This document shows positions 1 to 9,739 of a stretch of DNA of 64,000 bases, piece after piece. Source of the stretch: Chitinophaga pinensis. GTDB lineage: Bacteria > Bacteroidota > Bacteroidia > UKL13-3. A model generated the notes under the pieces. That model made no database searches. It worked only from the letters and a program-made list of their open reading frames with translations, and had not been told where the DNA came from. The translations under genes were made by a program, and so were the position numbers. Position 1 is the stretch's first letter; the number at the start of each line of letters is the position of its first letter. The stretch spans positions 147,587 to 211,586 of the forward strand of contig CAMBSD010000004.1 of NCBI GenBank assembly GCA_945870425.1, read 5' to 3'.

Positions 1-2
1 TA

Positions 3-260
3 AAAAAACAAGAAACAGATGATATCAAAATGATCATGATATCCAATCGAGGAACTCAGGTTTGGCCTACAGGTTCTGTTTTTACAGAATGTGTTGATCA
101 ATATAGGGTGAGATTTGAGTGTATAAATAATTCTGAAACCACTCTAAGTAAAATGCTTGAATTAACGGAAGCTATATCAAAAGACATCTTTATTTGTTCG
201 GTTGAAATTCTCAGAAGTTATAATGGTAAAAAAGGTTACTCATTAGCTCAAGGACAATAA
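3..260 (+). CDS. icd: NADP-dependent isocitrate dehydrogenase, C-terminal fragment
   Basis: This is the 3' end of a gene cut by the window edge; the frame is open from base 3 to the TAA at 258-260 (85 residues). Isocitrate dehydrogenase converts isocitrate to 2-oxoglutarate in the cytoplasmic TCA cycle. The fragment matches, from memory, the extra C-terminal domain of the Thermus-type enzyme: the segment SNRGTQVWPTG followed by CVDQYRVRF, and an ending of the G(Y/F)xxAQG type (KKGYSLAQGQ). The catalytic part lies outside the window, so the assignment rests on this domain alone. A strong terminator follows at once. Confidence 0.78.
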   Translation, partial: KKQETDDIKMIMISNRGTQVWPTGSVFTECVDQYRVRFECINNSETTLSKMLELTEAISKDIFICSVEILRSYNGKKGYSLAQGQ

Positions 261-284
261 AAAAGGGGCTTAAGCCCCTTTTTT
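259..284. terminator. Bidirectional intrinsic terminator
   Basis: A perfect inverted repeat, AAAAAGGGGCTT paired with AAGCCCCTTTTT, directly follows the icd stop. It has an A-run on one side and a T-run on the other, and lies between two convergent genes, so it can end both transcripts. Confidence 0.9.
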
Positions 285-301
285 ATTTGAATAAATGATA
301 T

Positions 302-970
302 CTACCAATCATCTTCATCTAATAATTTTGGATCCCTCATAGCAAGTTGAAACTTTTGAATAGTTTCCTTAATATCTTTATCAGCATAACGCAAAACCTT
401 GTCGTAAGCTTGAATATTACTTGTGCTATTATTATAGTATTCGAAATAATTTCTTACAGGTTTTCCTCCAGATGCAGAAACTTCAGACTCATGAACAAAG
501 TTGGTAATGGTATATTTGTATCTACCTTCTTTAACTAATATTGTCATTTTAAATTGGAATTTACCAATAGTTTTTTTATTAAACTTATTAATATATGCGA
601 AGGCAGGAATAGAACCATTTACAACTAATTTTTGGTTGCGCTTATCCAACTCATATAGCTCTTTACCTTTACCTAAATTTTTTTCGGAAAATCTTTTTGC
701 GCGAGCATAAAGAGAATCACTTCCACTTTCTTCCTGCTCAACTATGCCATTATAAGTAATTAAATTGGTAACAGAGTCAAATGGCATAAGAATTCGTTGA
801 TATACTTTAACTGTTTCCTCAGCCGCTGATTCAGTTGAAGAGGAGTCGCTAGTTGTTTGGGTACTATCAGTATAATTGTAGTCATAAACAGGTGAGTTAG
901 GGTCTTGGTTCTGAGCAAAAACGAACAAGCCTAACATGCTTAATACTATAGTTAATATCGATTTTTTCAT
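302..970 (-). CDS. Secreted DUF4468-family protein
   Basis: A 222-residue exported protein. Residues 1-19 form a signal peptide (MKKSILTIVLSMLGLFVFAQ). A low-complexity Ser/Thr/Asp/Glu linker covers about residues 25-53. The rest matches the DUF4468 pattern common in Bacteroidota: a YQRILMPFDSVTNLITY-like start, then LYARAKRF, then a beta-rich domain, which I recall being described as TBP-like. The function is unknown; family members are predicted to be periplasmic or surface proteins. It is a single gene converging on icd, and the 147 bp upstream show no clear promoter. Confidence 0.72.
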   Translation of the reverse strand: MKKSILTIVLSMLGLFVFAQNQDPNSPVYDYNYTDSTQTTSDSSSTESAAEETVKVYQRILMPFDSVTNLITYNGIVEQEESGSDSLYARAKRFSEKNLGKGKELYELDKRNQKLVVNGSIPAFAYINKFNKKTIGKFQFKMTILVKEGRYKYTITNFVHESEVSASGGKPVRNYFEYYNNSTSNIQAYDKVLRYADKDIKETIQKFQLAMRDPKLLDEDDW

Positions 971-1117
971 TTCCTCTTTTCTTTATTTTAACGAGTGTTA
1001 AGAGTTTGTAAATATATGATTAGCAAAATATTTTTTTTAAAATATTTTTTGGAGCGCAAGCATAAACAAATTTAACAAATTGTTTGCCACAAATTTGATA
1101 ATCAAATGAAAAACTGA

Positions 1118-1537
1118 TTAATTTTTAGGACCATAACCACTTTCCCTAAGTGCATCCCAATATTCTTTGCCATAAGAAACGTAAATTTCATCACTTGGAT
1201 TAAGATTTCTGCTTGCAACGATGTATGGTTTACCTTTGATAATTTCGTAACGGGCATTGTTTTTCATTCCCTCAATTCTTACAAATCCTGCCGCATCATT
1301 GGCATATCTAGCTAGAGAGTCAAGGTGATTTTGAGCATCAATACACTTTTTTTCAGAAACGTAAAAATAATAGGCGCCAAATCCATCTTTCATACCTTCA
1401 TTTCGCTTCTGACATTCTTTCCAAGTAATCACATCCCCGGTATATTCAATAACCTTCTCACCTCGTTTTATTAATTCTTCGGCAAATAGACCTTTCCCAG
1501 CGCCCGGTATTTTACTTTTTTTGATACTTAATTTCAT
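1118..1537 (-). CDS. SET-domain protein (putative lysine methyltransferase)
   Basis: A 139-residue single-domain SET protein. The N-terminus has the SET opening IPGAGKGLFA and later EYTGDVI. The cofactor-site segment is RYANDAAG, in place of the usual RFxNH, and the C-terminal signature is DEIYVSYGKEYW. Eukaryotic SET proteins methylate lysines with S-adenosylmethionine; the target of small bacterial forms like this is generally unknown. I chose the start at 1537 (MKLSIKKSK). A longer reading to 1570 would add 11 residues before the conserved domain and leave only 53 bp to the divergent xth gene. Confidence 0.75.
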   Translation of the reverse strand: MKLSIKKSKIPGAGKGLFAEELIKRGEKVIEYTGDVITWKECQKRNEGMKDGFGAYYFYVSEKKCIDAQNHLDSLARYANDAAGFVRIEGMKNNARYEIIKGKPYIVASRNLNPSDEIYVSYGKEYWDALRESGYGPKN

Positions 1538-1623
1538 TTGTTGCAAATGTGCTAAATTGTAACACAACATAAAAATATTATTTTAATCAAAATTGCTTTG
1601 TTTGCAGCACAATCCATAAGTCA

Positions 1624-2391
1624 ATGAAAATAGTTAGTTACAATGTAAATGGAATTCGCTCAGCTATGAGCAAAGGACTGGTAAATTTTATGCAGCAAGA
1701 AAATGCTGATGTGTATTGCTTTCAAGAAACCAAAGCCATGAAGGAACAAATAAATGATGCATATATTTTTGAAGTCGCAGGATACAAAAACCACTATTGG
1801 TTTTCGGCCGAAAAGAAAGGATATAGTGGAGTTGCGCTATTTTGCAAAAACGAACCTGACCATGTTGAATATGGTTTTGGTAACGAAGATTATGACAAAG
1901 AAGGAAGAATTATTAGAGCGGATTATGGTGATACAAGCATCATAAGTATATACATTCCTTCAGGGTCTAGTGGGGATTTAAGACAATCCTATAAAATGGT
2001 TTGGCTTGACTTTTTTCATCAATATATTGATGATTTGAAAGCAAAAAGACCAAATTTGATAATTTGTGGGGACTATAATATTTGCCATCAAGCCATAGAT
2101 ATACACGATCCTGTGAGTAATAAAAACAGTAGCGGTTTTTTACCTGAAGAACGTGAATGGATGAGTCGTTTTATTGAAAGTGGATTTGAAGATTCATATA
2201 GAGCCTATATTAAAGCCCCTCATAACTATAGTTGGTGGAGCTATCGCGCTGGGGCAAGAGCAAGAAATAAGGGTTGGAGAATAGACTATTGCATGGTGGC
2301 TGACAAAATAAAAAACCGCATGAACGATGCAGGAATTATACCATCAGCTATGCACTCTGATCACTGCCCGGTTTGGGTTGATATGAAATAA
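1624..2391 (+). CDS. xth: Exodeoxyribonuclease III (AP endonuclease)
   Basis: A 255-residue enzyme of the EEP fold that cuts DNA at abasic sites and trims 3' ends in base-excision repair. Visible active-site residues are N7 in YNVNGIRS, E35 in FQETKAM, the GDYNICH motif near residue 150 (Asp and Asn), and the closing SDHCPVW motif with D246 and H247. Length and order match the family. It stands alone, divergent from the SET gene, and is followed by a strong terminator. Confidence 0.93.
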   Translation: MKIVSYNVNGIRSAMSKGLVNFMQQENADVYCFQETKAMKEQINDAYIFEVAGYKNHYWFSAEKKGYSGVALFCKNEPDHVEYGFGNEDYDKEGRIIRADYGDTSIISIYIPSGSSGDLRQSYKMVWLDFFHQYIDDLKAKRPNLIICGDYNICHQAIDIHDPVSNKNSSGFLPEEREWMSRFIESGFEDSYRAYIKAPHNYSWWSYRAGARARNKGWRIDYCMVADKIKNRMNDAGIIPSAMHSDHCPVWVDMK

Positions 2392-2419
2392 AAAAGTGGA
2401 GCATCTACTCCACTTTTTT
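2390..2419. terminator. Bidirectional intrinsic terminator
   Basis: GTGGAG and CTCCAC pair around the loop CATCTA, flanked by A6 and T6 runs. It lies between the convergent xth and pepP genes and overlaps the xth stop by two bases. Confidence 0.88.
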
Positions 2420-2423
2420 GTAT

Positions 2424-3719
2424 TTACTTTTTCATCAATTCCTCGATATGGTCAGCCTCTATTGGAATATGTTCCATTAAATCAACACAACCATTTTCGG
2501 TAATTAAAATTTCGTTTTCTATTCTTACACCAATACCTTCTTCTTTTATATATATACCAGGCTCACAACTAAAAGTCATTCCGGGTTTCATTGGCTCGTA
2601 GCGCATTCCCACATCATGCACATCTATACCTAAAAAATGACTTGTGCCATGCATAAAATATCTTTTATAGGCTGGCCATTTAGGATCTTGTTTCTTAATA
2701 TCATCCATAGTTAACAAACCTAAATCCACCAATTCTTTTTGTGTGATTTCACCAACTTGGGCCTGGTATTCCATAAGCAACACGCCAGGTTTTAATAGTT
2801 TTTTGGCTTCTCGCAAGGTTCTTAAAACTGCATTGTAAACTTGCTTTTGACGGGGCGTATATACACCATTCACTGGAATGGTTCTCGTCATGTCACTCGC
2901 ATAATTGGCATAATCAGCTCCTGAATCCAAAAGAAGGATATCACCATCTTTGCATTGTTTATTATTATCTACGTAATGTAAAATACATGAATTGGCACCA
3001 CTAGCTACAATGGGCGAAAATGAATGACCGCTTGCACGGTTAGAAAGATATTCGTGAATTACTTCTGCTTCAATTTCGTATTCACACACACCAGGCTTGA
3101 CAAACTTCAAAATACGAGCAAACATTTTTTCACTAATACTCACGGCTATTTTCATTAACTCTAATTCATAATTCGATTTAATACAACGCAATCTATGTAG
3201 TATCGGTGTTGCCCTTTCAAACTCATGCAAAGGGTACTTATCTCTCATCAATTGCGCAAAACGTAAATCCTTATAAGGAGTGCTAATGGTTGAACGATCA
3301 TTTTCATTCAGACTTAAATAAATATTAGATGCATAATTAATTATTGGGCGCATTTTCACCTCAAATTCATCAGCCCAATAAATATTATTGATTCCACTCA
3401 CTTCACGTGCTTGATCCATATTAAGTTTATACCCATTCCAAGTTACCATAGCATCATTGGTTCTCTTGATAAAAAGAGCTTCGCGAAACTCTTCAAGGAC
3501 ACAATCAGGGTATATTACCAAAACAGAATCCTCTTGATCCACACCACTTAAATAAAATAGGTCAGAGTTTTGTTTGAAATTATGATGGGCATCACCATTC
3601 ATAGGATGCTCATCATTGCTATTAAATATGGCAATACTATTAGCTTTTAAGTGCTTAATAAAATTGGCTCTGTTAAGTATAAACAGTTCCTTGTTGAGGG
3701 TATGATATTTTTTATACAT
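2424..3719 (-). CDS. pepP: Xaa-Pro aminopeptidase (M24B, aminopeptidase P)
   Basis: A 431-residue cytoplasmic metallopeptidase that releases an N-terminal residue preceding proline. An N-terminal AMP_N creatinase-like domain (about 10-150) carries FYLSGVDQEDS. The C-terminal pita-bread fold (about 185-425) shows all metal ligands: two Asp in LLLDSGADYANYASDMTRT, His in HGTSHFLGIDVHD, Glu in EPGIYI and Glu in VRIENEILI. Length is normal. A hairpin with a T-run lies in its 5' region (3766-3799), so its transcript may be attenuated. Confidence 0.93.
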   Translation of the reverse strand: MYKKYHTLNKELFILNRANFIKHLKANSIAIFNSNDEHPMNGDAHHNFKQNSDLFYLSGVDQEDSVLVIYPDCVLEEFREALFIKRTNDAMVTWNGYKLNMDQAREVSGINNIYWADEFEVKMRPIINYASNIYLSLNENDRSTISTPYKDLRFAQLMRDKYPLHEFERATPILHRLRCIKSNYELELMKIAVSISEKMFARILKFVKPGVCEYEIEAEVIHEYLSNRASGHSFSPIVASGANSCILHYVDNNKQCKDGDILLLDSGADYANYASDMTRTIPVNGVYTPRQKQVYNAVLRTLREAKKLLKPGVLLMEYQAQVGEITQKELVDLGLLTMDDIKKQDPKWPAYKRYFMHGTSHFLGIDVHDVGMRYEPMKPGMTFSCEPGIYIKEEGIGVRIENEILITENGCVDLMEHIPIEADHIEELMKK

Positions 3720-3765
3720 AGTTCAAATGTAATTTTTGTCGTTTAAATAAATAATGATAATTGAT

Positions 3766-3799
3766 AAAAAACAAAAAGGGCAACCTAAACGGCTACCCT
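3766..3799 (-). terminator. Hairpin with U-run upstream of pepP
   Basis: Read on the minus strand, AGGGTAGCC pairs with GGTTGCCCT (two G-U pairs) around a five-base loop and is followed by TTTTTGTTTTTT. It lies between the hup terminator and the pepP start, 46 bp from the latter, so it is not needed to end hup. It could be a leader attenuator or the end of a short RNA. Confidence 0.5.
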
Positions 3800-3915
3800 A
3801 TTATAAATTTAGTTCAAAATATTAATTAAGTATGTCGCCATTTAATTCAAAAATACTTTATTGCCATCAATTGAATTATGAGCAATGAGCGCATTACATT
3901 GACAAGAAATGCAAT

Positions 3916-3948
3916 AAAAAAAGCCTCGACAATGTCGAGGCTTTTTTT
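3916..3948. terminator. Intrinsic terminator of hup
   Basis: A perfect 15-bp inverted repeat, A7 then GCCTCGAC paired with GTCGAGGC then T7, with loop AAT. It lies 21 bp past the stop of the HU gene. Confidence 0.93.
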
Positions 3949-3969
3949 GAATAAGTAGCTAGGAAAAAA

Positions 3970-4242
3970 TTATTTTACTTTAGCTTGCAAACCTGAACCT
4001 GCTTTGAATTTTACAACCTTTTTTGCAGGGATGTTAATTTCTTTACCTGTTTGAGGGTTACGTCCTTTGCGTGCAGCACGTTTAGTTACTGAGAAAGTAC
4101 CGAATCCTACTAGGATTACTTTGTCACCTTTTTTCAAAGCTGTTTGAGTAGAAGCCATGAATGAATCTAAAGCAGCTGTAGCTTGTACTTTAGTTACACC
4201 AGCAGCTTTTGCCATGTTGTCAATTAAATCTGATTTGTTCAT
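3970..4242 (-). CDS. hup: HU-family DNA-binding protein
   Basis: A 90-residue histone-like protein that bends and compacts DNA as a dimer. The sequence is canonical: MNKSDLIDNMA, two short helices, GFGTFSVTKRAARKGRNPQTG with the DNA-gripping arm, and KKVVKFKAGSGL at the C-terminus. The 170 bp upstream are AT-rich with no obvious TAnnTTTG box. Single-gene transcript with its own terminator. Confidence 0.96.
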   Translation of the reverse strand: MNKSDLIDNMAKAAGVTKVQATAALDSFMASTQTALKKGDKVILVGFGTFSVTKRAARKGRNPQTGKEINIPAKKVVKFKAGSGLQAKVK

Positions 4243-4411
4243 AATTAAAAATGTTTATTTGGTTTGTAATACTAAACGAATGTACTAATTGAATATGAAA
4301 TGTCAAGTGTTTTCGGGGCTTAAAGGAAAAAAAAATGAAAAAAATTTTCACAGCTTATCAACAAAAGTAGCTTATTTATTGGGACATAGTGTAAAATGAA
4401 GGTCATAATAC

Positions 4412-4918
4412 CTACATAATAACTTGACTTACAATGTCTTTTAAGCTCTTTATTGGTAAATCAATATGTACATTAGCCGCTAAATAGAAGGGCTCCCTTA
4501 TAATCAATAGTTTCTCAATTCTCTCCTTCATTTGAACTCGAGACATCCCTAAAAAAAGTGGTCTTTGGTTCTTACTACCTTCAATTCTATCTGTAAGAAG
4601 TGAGGCGTTTGCCTTAAAGTAGATGCTTTTTCCATGTGAATTAATCCAATTCATATTATCAAAATAGCAGGGTGTACCGCCCCCACAAGCAACAATTGTG
4701 GTAGTAAAGTTGGATGTTTGATGAAGGATTTTTTTTTCTAACTCTCTAAAATAATCTTCTCCTTTTTCAATAAAGATTTGTCCAATTGAGGTGCCTTCAT
4801 TTTCTTCAATAATCAAATCTAAATCTACAAAATTATACTTAAGAGTGTTGGCTAATCGCTTACCCCATGTGCTCTTGCCACTGCCCGGCATACCAAGTAT
4901 ATAAATGTTTTCTTGCAA
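4412..4918 (-). CDS. aroK: Shikimate kinase
   Basis: A 168-residue kinase that phosphorylates shikimate at O3 in the chorismate pathway. Walker A is GMPGSGKST (residues 9-17). The shikimate-binding Asp lies in FVDLDLIIE. FRELE follows, then the CGGGTP Walker-B-like motif and the lid arginine in NQRPLF. Length is typical. It lies 12 bp behind the BT_3928-like gene and probably ends an operon of DUF1599, BT_3928-like and aroK. Confidence 0.93.
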   Translation of the reverse strand: MQENIYILGMPGSGKSTWGKRLANTLKYNFVDLDLIIEENEGTSIGQIFIEKGEDYFRELEKKILHQTSNFTTTIVACGGGTPCYFDNMNWINSHGKSIYFKANASLLTDRIEGSKNQRPLFLGMSRVQMKERIEKLLIIREPFYLAANVHIDLPIKSLKDIVSQVIM

Positions 4919-4930
4919 TGAATGTATTTG

Positions 4931-6052
4931 CTATTTATTCATGTACCTTAGCACCACTTCATAGCTTGGCAAATTATAAGCACTCCATTTTTTAATGATG
5001 GTGCTTTTCTTCATTAATATCACCCCCGGGTTTGAGCGGATAATTGATTTTAAAGGAACTTGATCCATTGAGTAATAAGGAAAAGCAAATTGGTGCTCGT
5101 GACGGTATGCTTCTAATTGGTCTTTCCCACTAGATGTTAATGCCCAAAACTTAAGATTTGATTTACTTGTCCAATCATTGGCAAGCTTTGCAATTTTGGC
5201 CTCTTCACCTGTTCTACCTTCAACAACTTTTTTCTGAACCAAAATCAATTTATAACCTTCATCATTCAATAATGAATCGGTATATTCATTAACGCTTGAA
5301 TCATATAATTTGAAATCATGAATGGGTGGCTTACAACCTTCTCTAACCAATTTGTCCTTTCTATCTTTAAAAATAAAAGTCGTATCATCAGGTATATGGT
5401 TCATATCAAACTCGTAATCCTGTCCTGCTTTTGTATAGATAAATACCATCACCATAGAATCGGTTGGTGACCCTGGAGGACAAACCATTTTTTCTCTAAT
5501 GTCATTGCCCACTTTGTATGGTAAAAAGTCTTTAATTGGCAAAAACATATATGTATAGAATGTAAAAAATGTTATAACACTAAAGGAGGTGTAAATAGCA
5601 ATACTCAAAATGCCTTTGTTAAACAGCGGTTTGATATGTTTTACTCCAATAAATATGAACACTATAAGTACCAATAAAACCAAATCTTTATAAAACGATT
5701 CAATGGGTTTTAGTTTGATGGCATCTCCAAAACAGCCACAATCTGTCACCTTTCCTGTAATGGCAGAATAGCCTGTTAACAAGGTAAAGAATATGATCAT
5801 AAGCAACAATAACCATGCATTCAATCGGGCAAATGCCCCCAATAGCAGTGCTACTCCACACATAATTTCGAAGATGCAAATAAACATTGCCAATGCTACT
5901 GCATAAGGTGCAAAAAATGGCATGTGAAATACTTCAAAATATTCATCCAACTTATAACTGAAACCTATTGTATCATTGGCTTTGATAAGACCCGAAATGA
6001 TAAATAAAATACCTACAAAAATTCGGCTAAACTGTGTTATTATTCTCATCAT
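4931..6052 (-). CDS. BT_3928-family DoxX-like membrane protein
   Basis: A 373-residue protein whose first ~190 residues are a DoxX/MauE-like bundle of about five membrane segments, opening with IFVGILFIISGLIKANDTIGF and containing DCGCFGD between helices. The remaining ~180 residues are soluble, face the periplasm, and have a sparse resemblance to thioredoxin-fold proteins. Its function is not established; MauE/DoxX relatives take part in redox and disulfide chemistry. It lies 5 bp after DUF1599, a neighbourhood I recall as conserved in Bacteroidota. Confidence 0.75.
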   Translation of the reverse strand: MMRIITQFSRIFVGILFIISGLIKANDTIGFSYKLDEYFEVFHMPFFAPYAVALAMFICIFEIMCGVALLLGAFARLNAWLLLLMIIFFTLLTGYSAITGKVTDCGCFGDAIKLKPIESFYKDLVLLVLIVFIFIGVKHIKPLFNKGILSIAIYTSFSVITFFTFYTYMFLPIKDFLPYKVGNDIREKMVCPPGSPTDSMVMVFIYTKAGQDYEFDMNHIPDDTTFIFKDRKDKLVREGCKPPIHDFKLYDSSVNEYTDSLLNDEGYKLILVQKKVVEGRTGEEAKIAKLANDWTSKSNLKFWALTSSGKDQLEAYRHEHQFAFPYYSMDQVPLKSIIRSNPGVILMKKSTIIKKWSAYNLPSYEVVLRYMNK

Positions 6053-6057
6053 ATTTG

Positions 6058-6594
6058 TTATTCTTTCATTCTAATTAATGCAAAAACAGAATAGTTTACC
6101 ATATCCATTAGGTTGGAATCTATTCCTTCACTCATGATGGTTTTTCCATCGTTTTCAAGTATCTGTCTCATGCGGTGTATGCGCATCAAAAGCATATCAG
6201 TAAAAGTACTCACCTGCATATTACGCCAAACCTCGCCATAGTCATGGTTCTTTTCCATCATTAAATCTTTGCAAGCTTTTATATATTTATCATACAAAGT
6301 AGCTACCCTTTCCCCACTAAGTTCTATCTCTGTTTCGTTTTTCAATTCAATTTGTATCAATCCCATCACACAATAATTGATGATGCCCATGTATTCAGGT
6401 TCAATGCCTTCATTCACTTTCATCATTCCATTTTCTTCAATGGTACGAATGCGGGTTGCTTTGATAAATATTTGATCCAATATGGATGATACACGCATGA
6501 TACGCCATGATGTGCCATAATCTTTATGTTTTTTTATAAAAACCTCTCGGCAAGTTTTTATCGCATTATCAAATTCAATAGATGTTTTATTCAT
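6058..6594 (-). CDS. DUF1599 protein with internal duplication
   Basis: A 178-residue soluble protein made of two copies of the same unit, at about 11-85 and 105-178. Both copies run KxHDYG, then (S/V)WR.M, a helical stretch with R(I/M)R, then EGI and MxxxNY followed by a hydrophobic helix. Aravind and colleagues call the unit nucleotide modification associated domain 1, but its role in this chromosomal setting is unknown. The KHKDYG and KNHDYG sites may be ligand-binding. It heads the minus-strand operon and is divergent from folP. Confidence 0.75.
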   Translation of the reverse strand: MNKTSIEFDNAIKTCREVFIKKHKDYGTSWRIMRVSSILDQIFIKATRIRTIEENGMMKVNEGIEPEYMGIINYCVMGLIQIELKNETEIELSGERVATLYDKYIKACKDLMMEKNHDYGEVWRNMQVSTFTDMLLMRIHRMRQILENDGKTIMSEGIDSNLMDMVNYSVFALIRMKE

Positions 6595-6633
6595 AAGTTC
6601 GAAGCCAATTGTTACGAATGTATATAGTCAAAC

Positions 6634-6656
6634 GTGCAATAGCTGTATTATTGCAC
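6634..6656. promoter_or_regulatory. Inverted repeat between DUF1599 and folP (possible operator)
   Basis: GTGCAATA and TATTGCAC form a perfect 8-bp inverted repeat with a 7-base spacer in the 84-bp gap between two divergent genes. The position suits an operator serving both, but no regulator is known. Confidence 0.35.
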
Positions 6657-6678
6657 AAAAATAAACCCTGTATTCAAA

Positions 6679-7530
6679 TTGCAAGTAATTAGAACTAAAA
6701 ATATTCTTAATTGTGGTGGAAGGCTTGTTAATACTGAAAAACCATTGGTAATGGGTATCCTAAATATTACCCAAGACAGCTTTTTTGATGGAGGCAAACA
6801 CCTATCAATAGACACGGCATTGGCACAAACCGAGAAAATGCTAAGTGAGGGCGTTAGCTTTATTGATGTGGGCGCACAATCAACCCGACCAGGGGCTGAT
6901 ATGATAGGTGAAGAAGCCGAACTAAAAGCAGCAATACCCGCCATTGAAGCAATGGTAAAGCACTTTCCAAATGTGTTGATTTCCATTGATACCTTCAGGG
7001 CCAGAGTAGCGGATGAAGCCATACATGCTGGTGCAGTAATAATAAATGACGTATCCGCAGGAGATGATGATGAAGCCATGTTTGATATCGTTGTAAAACA
7101 CAAAGTGCCTTACATCATGATGCATAAGCAAGGCAATAGCAAAACCATGCAGCATAAACCTAGCTATAATGATGTGGTGCTTGATATTATAAATTATTTT
7201 ATTCCTAAAGTGGAATACCTAATGGCAAATGGAGTGGCTGATATTATTTTAGACCCTGGATTTGGCTTTGGTAAAACCATGGAACACAATTACAATTTAC
7301 TTAACAGACTCGATAGGTTTAAGATATTTGAATTGCCTATATTGGTGGGTATGTCGCGTAAAAAGATGATACAACATGCCGCCAAAACAGATGCCAATGG
7401 TGCATTGAATGGCACCACTGCAGCCAATACCATTGCCTTGATGAAAGGTGCTAATATCCTTAGGGTACATGATGTGAAAGAAGCGGTGGAGGCGGTGAAT
7501 GTTTTTATGCAAATGGTAAATATTGAATAA
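6679..7530 (+). CDS. folP: Dihydropteroate synthase
   Basis: A 283-residue TIM-barrel enzyme that joins p-aminobenzoate to dihydropterin pyrophosphate in folate synthesis. Signatures: MGILNITQDSFFDGG (residues 25-39, with the metal-binding Asn), DVGAQSTRPGA, SIDTFRARVADEA, INDVSAG, LDPGFGFGKTMEHNYNLL and GMSRKKMI. It is divergent from the DUF1599 operon. No terminator is evident after it, only the short palindrome AAAGTAATTACTTT. Confidence 0.95.
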   Translation: MQVIRTKNILNCGGRLVNTEKPLVMGILNITQDSFFDGGKHLSIDTALAQTEKMLSEGVSFIDVGAQSTRPGADMIGEEAELKAAIPAIEAMVKHFPNVLISIDTFRARVADEAIHAGAVIINDVSAGDDDEAMFDIVVKHKVPYIMMHKQGNSKTMQHKPSYNDVVLDIINYFIPKVEYLMANGVADIILDPGFGFGKTMEHNYNLLNRLDRFKIFELPILVGMSRKKMIQHAAKTDANGALNGTTAANTIALMKGANILRVHDVKEAVEAVNVFMQMVNIE

Positions 7531-7650
7531 AAAAAAGAAAGTAATTACTTTGAAAATATATAAAAAATTTAAGTTTAATTCAAATAGCTTAATTGCTGTC
7601 AATTTCCATCCATAGAGGAGGTAGGGGTAGGTATATTAAAAATAAAACTT

Positions 7651-7658
7651 TATTTTTG
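7651..7658 (+). promoter_or_regulatory. TAnnTTTG -7 box of the nucleotidyltransferase pair
   Basis: TATTTTTG lies 13 nt before the ATG of the 50-residue partner gene. No good -33 TTTG is seen at the normal distance. Confidence 0.45.
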
Positions 7659-7671
7659 ACTCAATAAAACA

Positions 7672-7824
7672 ATGTCACATCAACATAGTATCATAGTAAG
7701 CGAAGAGGATAAAATAAAAAGGCGTTTGGCTATGAGTTATAGCGAAAGGTTTAAAGCCGCCATGCAAATGATTAGGCTCAAACAAAAACTTCAATCTGCT
7801 ACTATTATTAAACCCAAGTCTTGA
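7672..7824 (+). CDS. Small basic protein coupled to a nucleotidyltransferase
   Basis: A 50-residue reading frame starting MSHQHSIIVSEEDKIKR. It is rich in Arg and Lys and predicted helical, with a central MSYSERFKAAMQMIRL stretch. The TGA stop shares its A with the ATG of the next gene (TGATG), the classic arrangement for translational coupling. I recall short proteins with a SxxERF(xn)L pattern in front of similar nucleotidyltransferases in Bacteroidota, but know of no tested function. By position it may be an antitoxin or accessory subunit; that is inference. Confidence 0.6.
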   Translation: MSHQHSIIVSEEDKIKRRLAMSYSERFKAAMQMIRLKQKLQSATIIKPKS

Positions 7825-8294
7825 TGGATATTTTAGATGAAGAAATTATTGCTTTTTGGCGAGAACTTGCAAATAACAAAGTAAAATACATCATGATTGG
7901 AGGTTTTGCAGCTATTCTGCATGGTGGTTCGCGTATTACCCAAGATGTTGATATTTGGATAGAAGACACACTTGAGAACAGAATAAATTTAAGAAAAACA
8001 ATTGCCAACCTAAACCTTGGTGACTTTAAAGAACTAGAAACTATTCAGTTTGTGCCTGGCTGGACAAGTATCTTTTTAACCCATGGAATTGAATTAGATA
8101 TTTTAACCTACTTAAAAGCTTTTCCTCAATCAAAATTCAGCTATTGCCTTAACTTAGCTTATGTAGCAGATATAGAAGGGGTATCTGTACCTTTTTTGCA
8201 TATCAACCAATTGATTGAAGAAAAACAAGCCACTGCCAGACCCAAGGATTTATTGGACATTGAAGAGTTGCAAAAAATAAAAAAACTTTCCTAA
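7824..8294 (+). CDS. Minimal nucleotidyltransferase (DUF6036/AbiEii-like)
   Basis: A 156-residue protein with a pol-beta-type nucleotidyltransferase core: GG at 26-27 in MIGGFAAILHGGSR, paired aspartates D41 and D43 in TQDVDIW, and a third acidic residue at about D92 in IELDIL. The C-terminus has RPKDLLDIEEL, common in DUF6036 and AbiEii-like proteins. Relatives include toxins of type IV-like systems that transfer nucleotides to tRNA or other targets. The start is the ATG at 7824; an in-frame TTG one codon earlier is less likely given the TGATG coupling. Confidence 0.72.
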   Translation: MDILDEEIIAFWRELANNKVKYIMIGGFAAILHGGSRITQDVDIWIEDTLENRINLRKTIANLNLGDFKELETIQFVPGWTSIFLTHGIELDILTYLKAFPQSKFSYCLNLAYVADIEGVSVPFLHINQLIEEKQATARPKDLLDIEELQKIKKLS

Positions 8295-8573
8295 GTCCAT
8301 CTGCTCAATGCAGCATTAGAATCATAACAAACTGGAAAATTTCATCCAAACTTAAACTATCAATAATTTCAGACCTTATTATGTTTAGTAAAATTAGAAT
8401 TCAATCTAGGATCATTAATGTTGGAAGTATAAATAGGGTAGCCAATAACTATTCTAGTATTAGCAAAAATCAGGTATCATTAATTTGAATAAGAATAATT
8501 TTAATAGAATATCTATATGAAAACTATGGCTGCTATTTTTGGCTTTATATATGGACAATTCAATTTACATAAA
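8295..8573. other. Intergenic region without visible features
   Basis: An AT-rich stretch between the nucleotidyltransferase and the gap terminator. I see no reading frame with coding character, no strong hairpin and no repeat shared with the rest of the window. Confidence 0.5.
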
Positions 8574-8615
8574 GATAAAAACAGCGCAGCCCCAGTTGAA
8601 ATAACTGAGGCTACG
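8574..8615 (-). terminator. Terminator of gap
   Basis: On the minus strand AGCCTCAGTT pairs with AACTGGGGCT (one G-U pair) around a five-base loop. A further GCGCTG and a T5 run follow. It lies about 85 bp past the gap stop. Confidence 0.65.
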
Positions 8616-8700
8616 TTATAAAGTTAATTAACTTCTATGAAATATAAAAAGGCTATGTTTATAAAATAATTTCTCTTTTATGTTAAATATTTAGTACTTT

Positions 8701-9699
<999 letters not shown>

Positions 9700-9739
9700 T
9701 TAGTGTTTATTGTTTAATGGGTGAATAATTAAATCGGCA

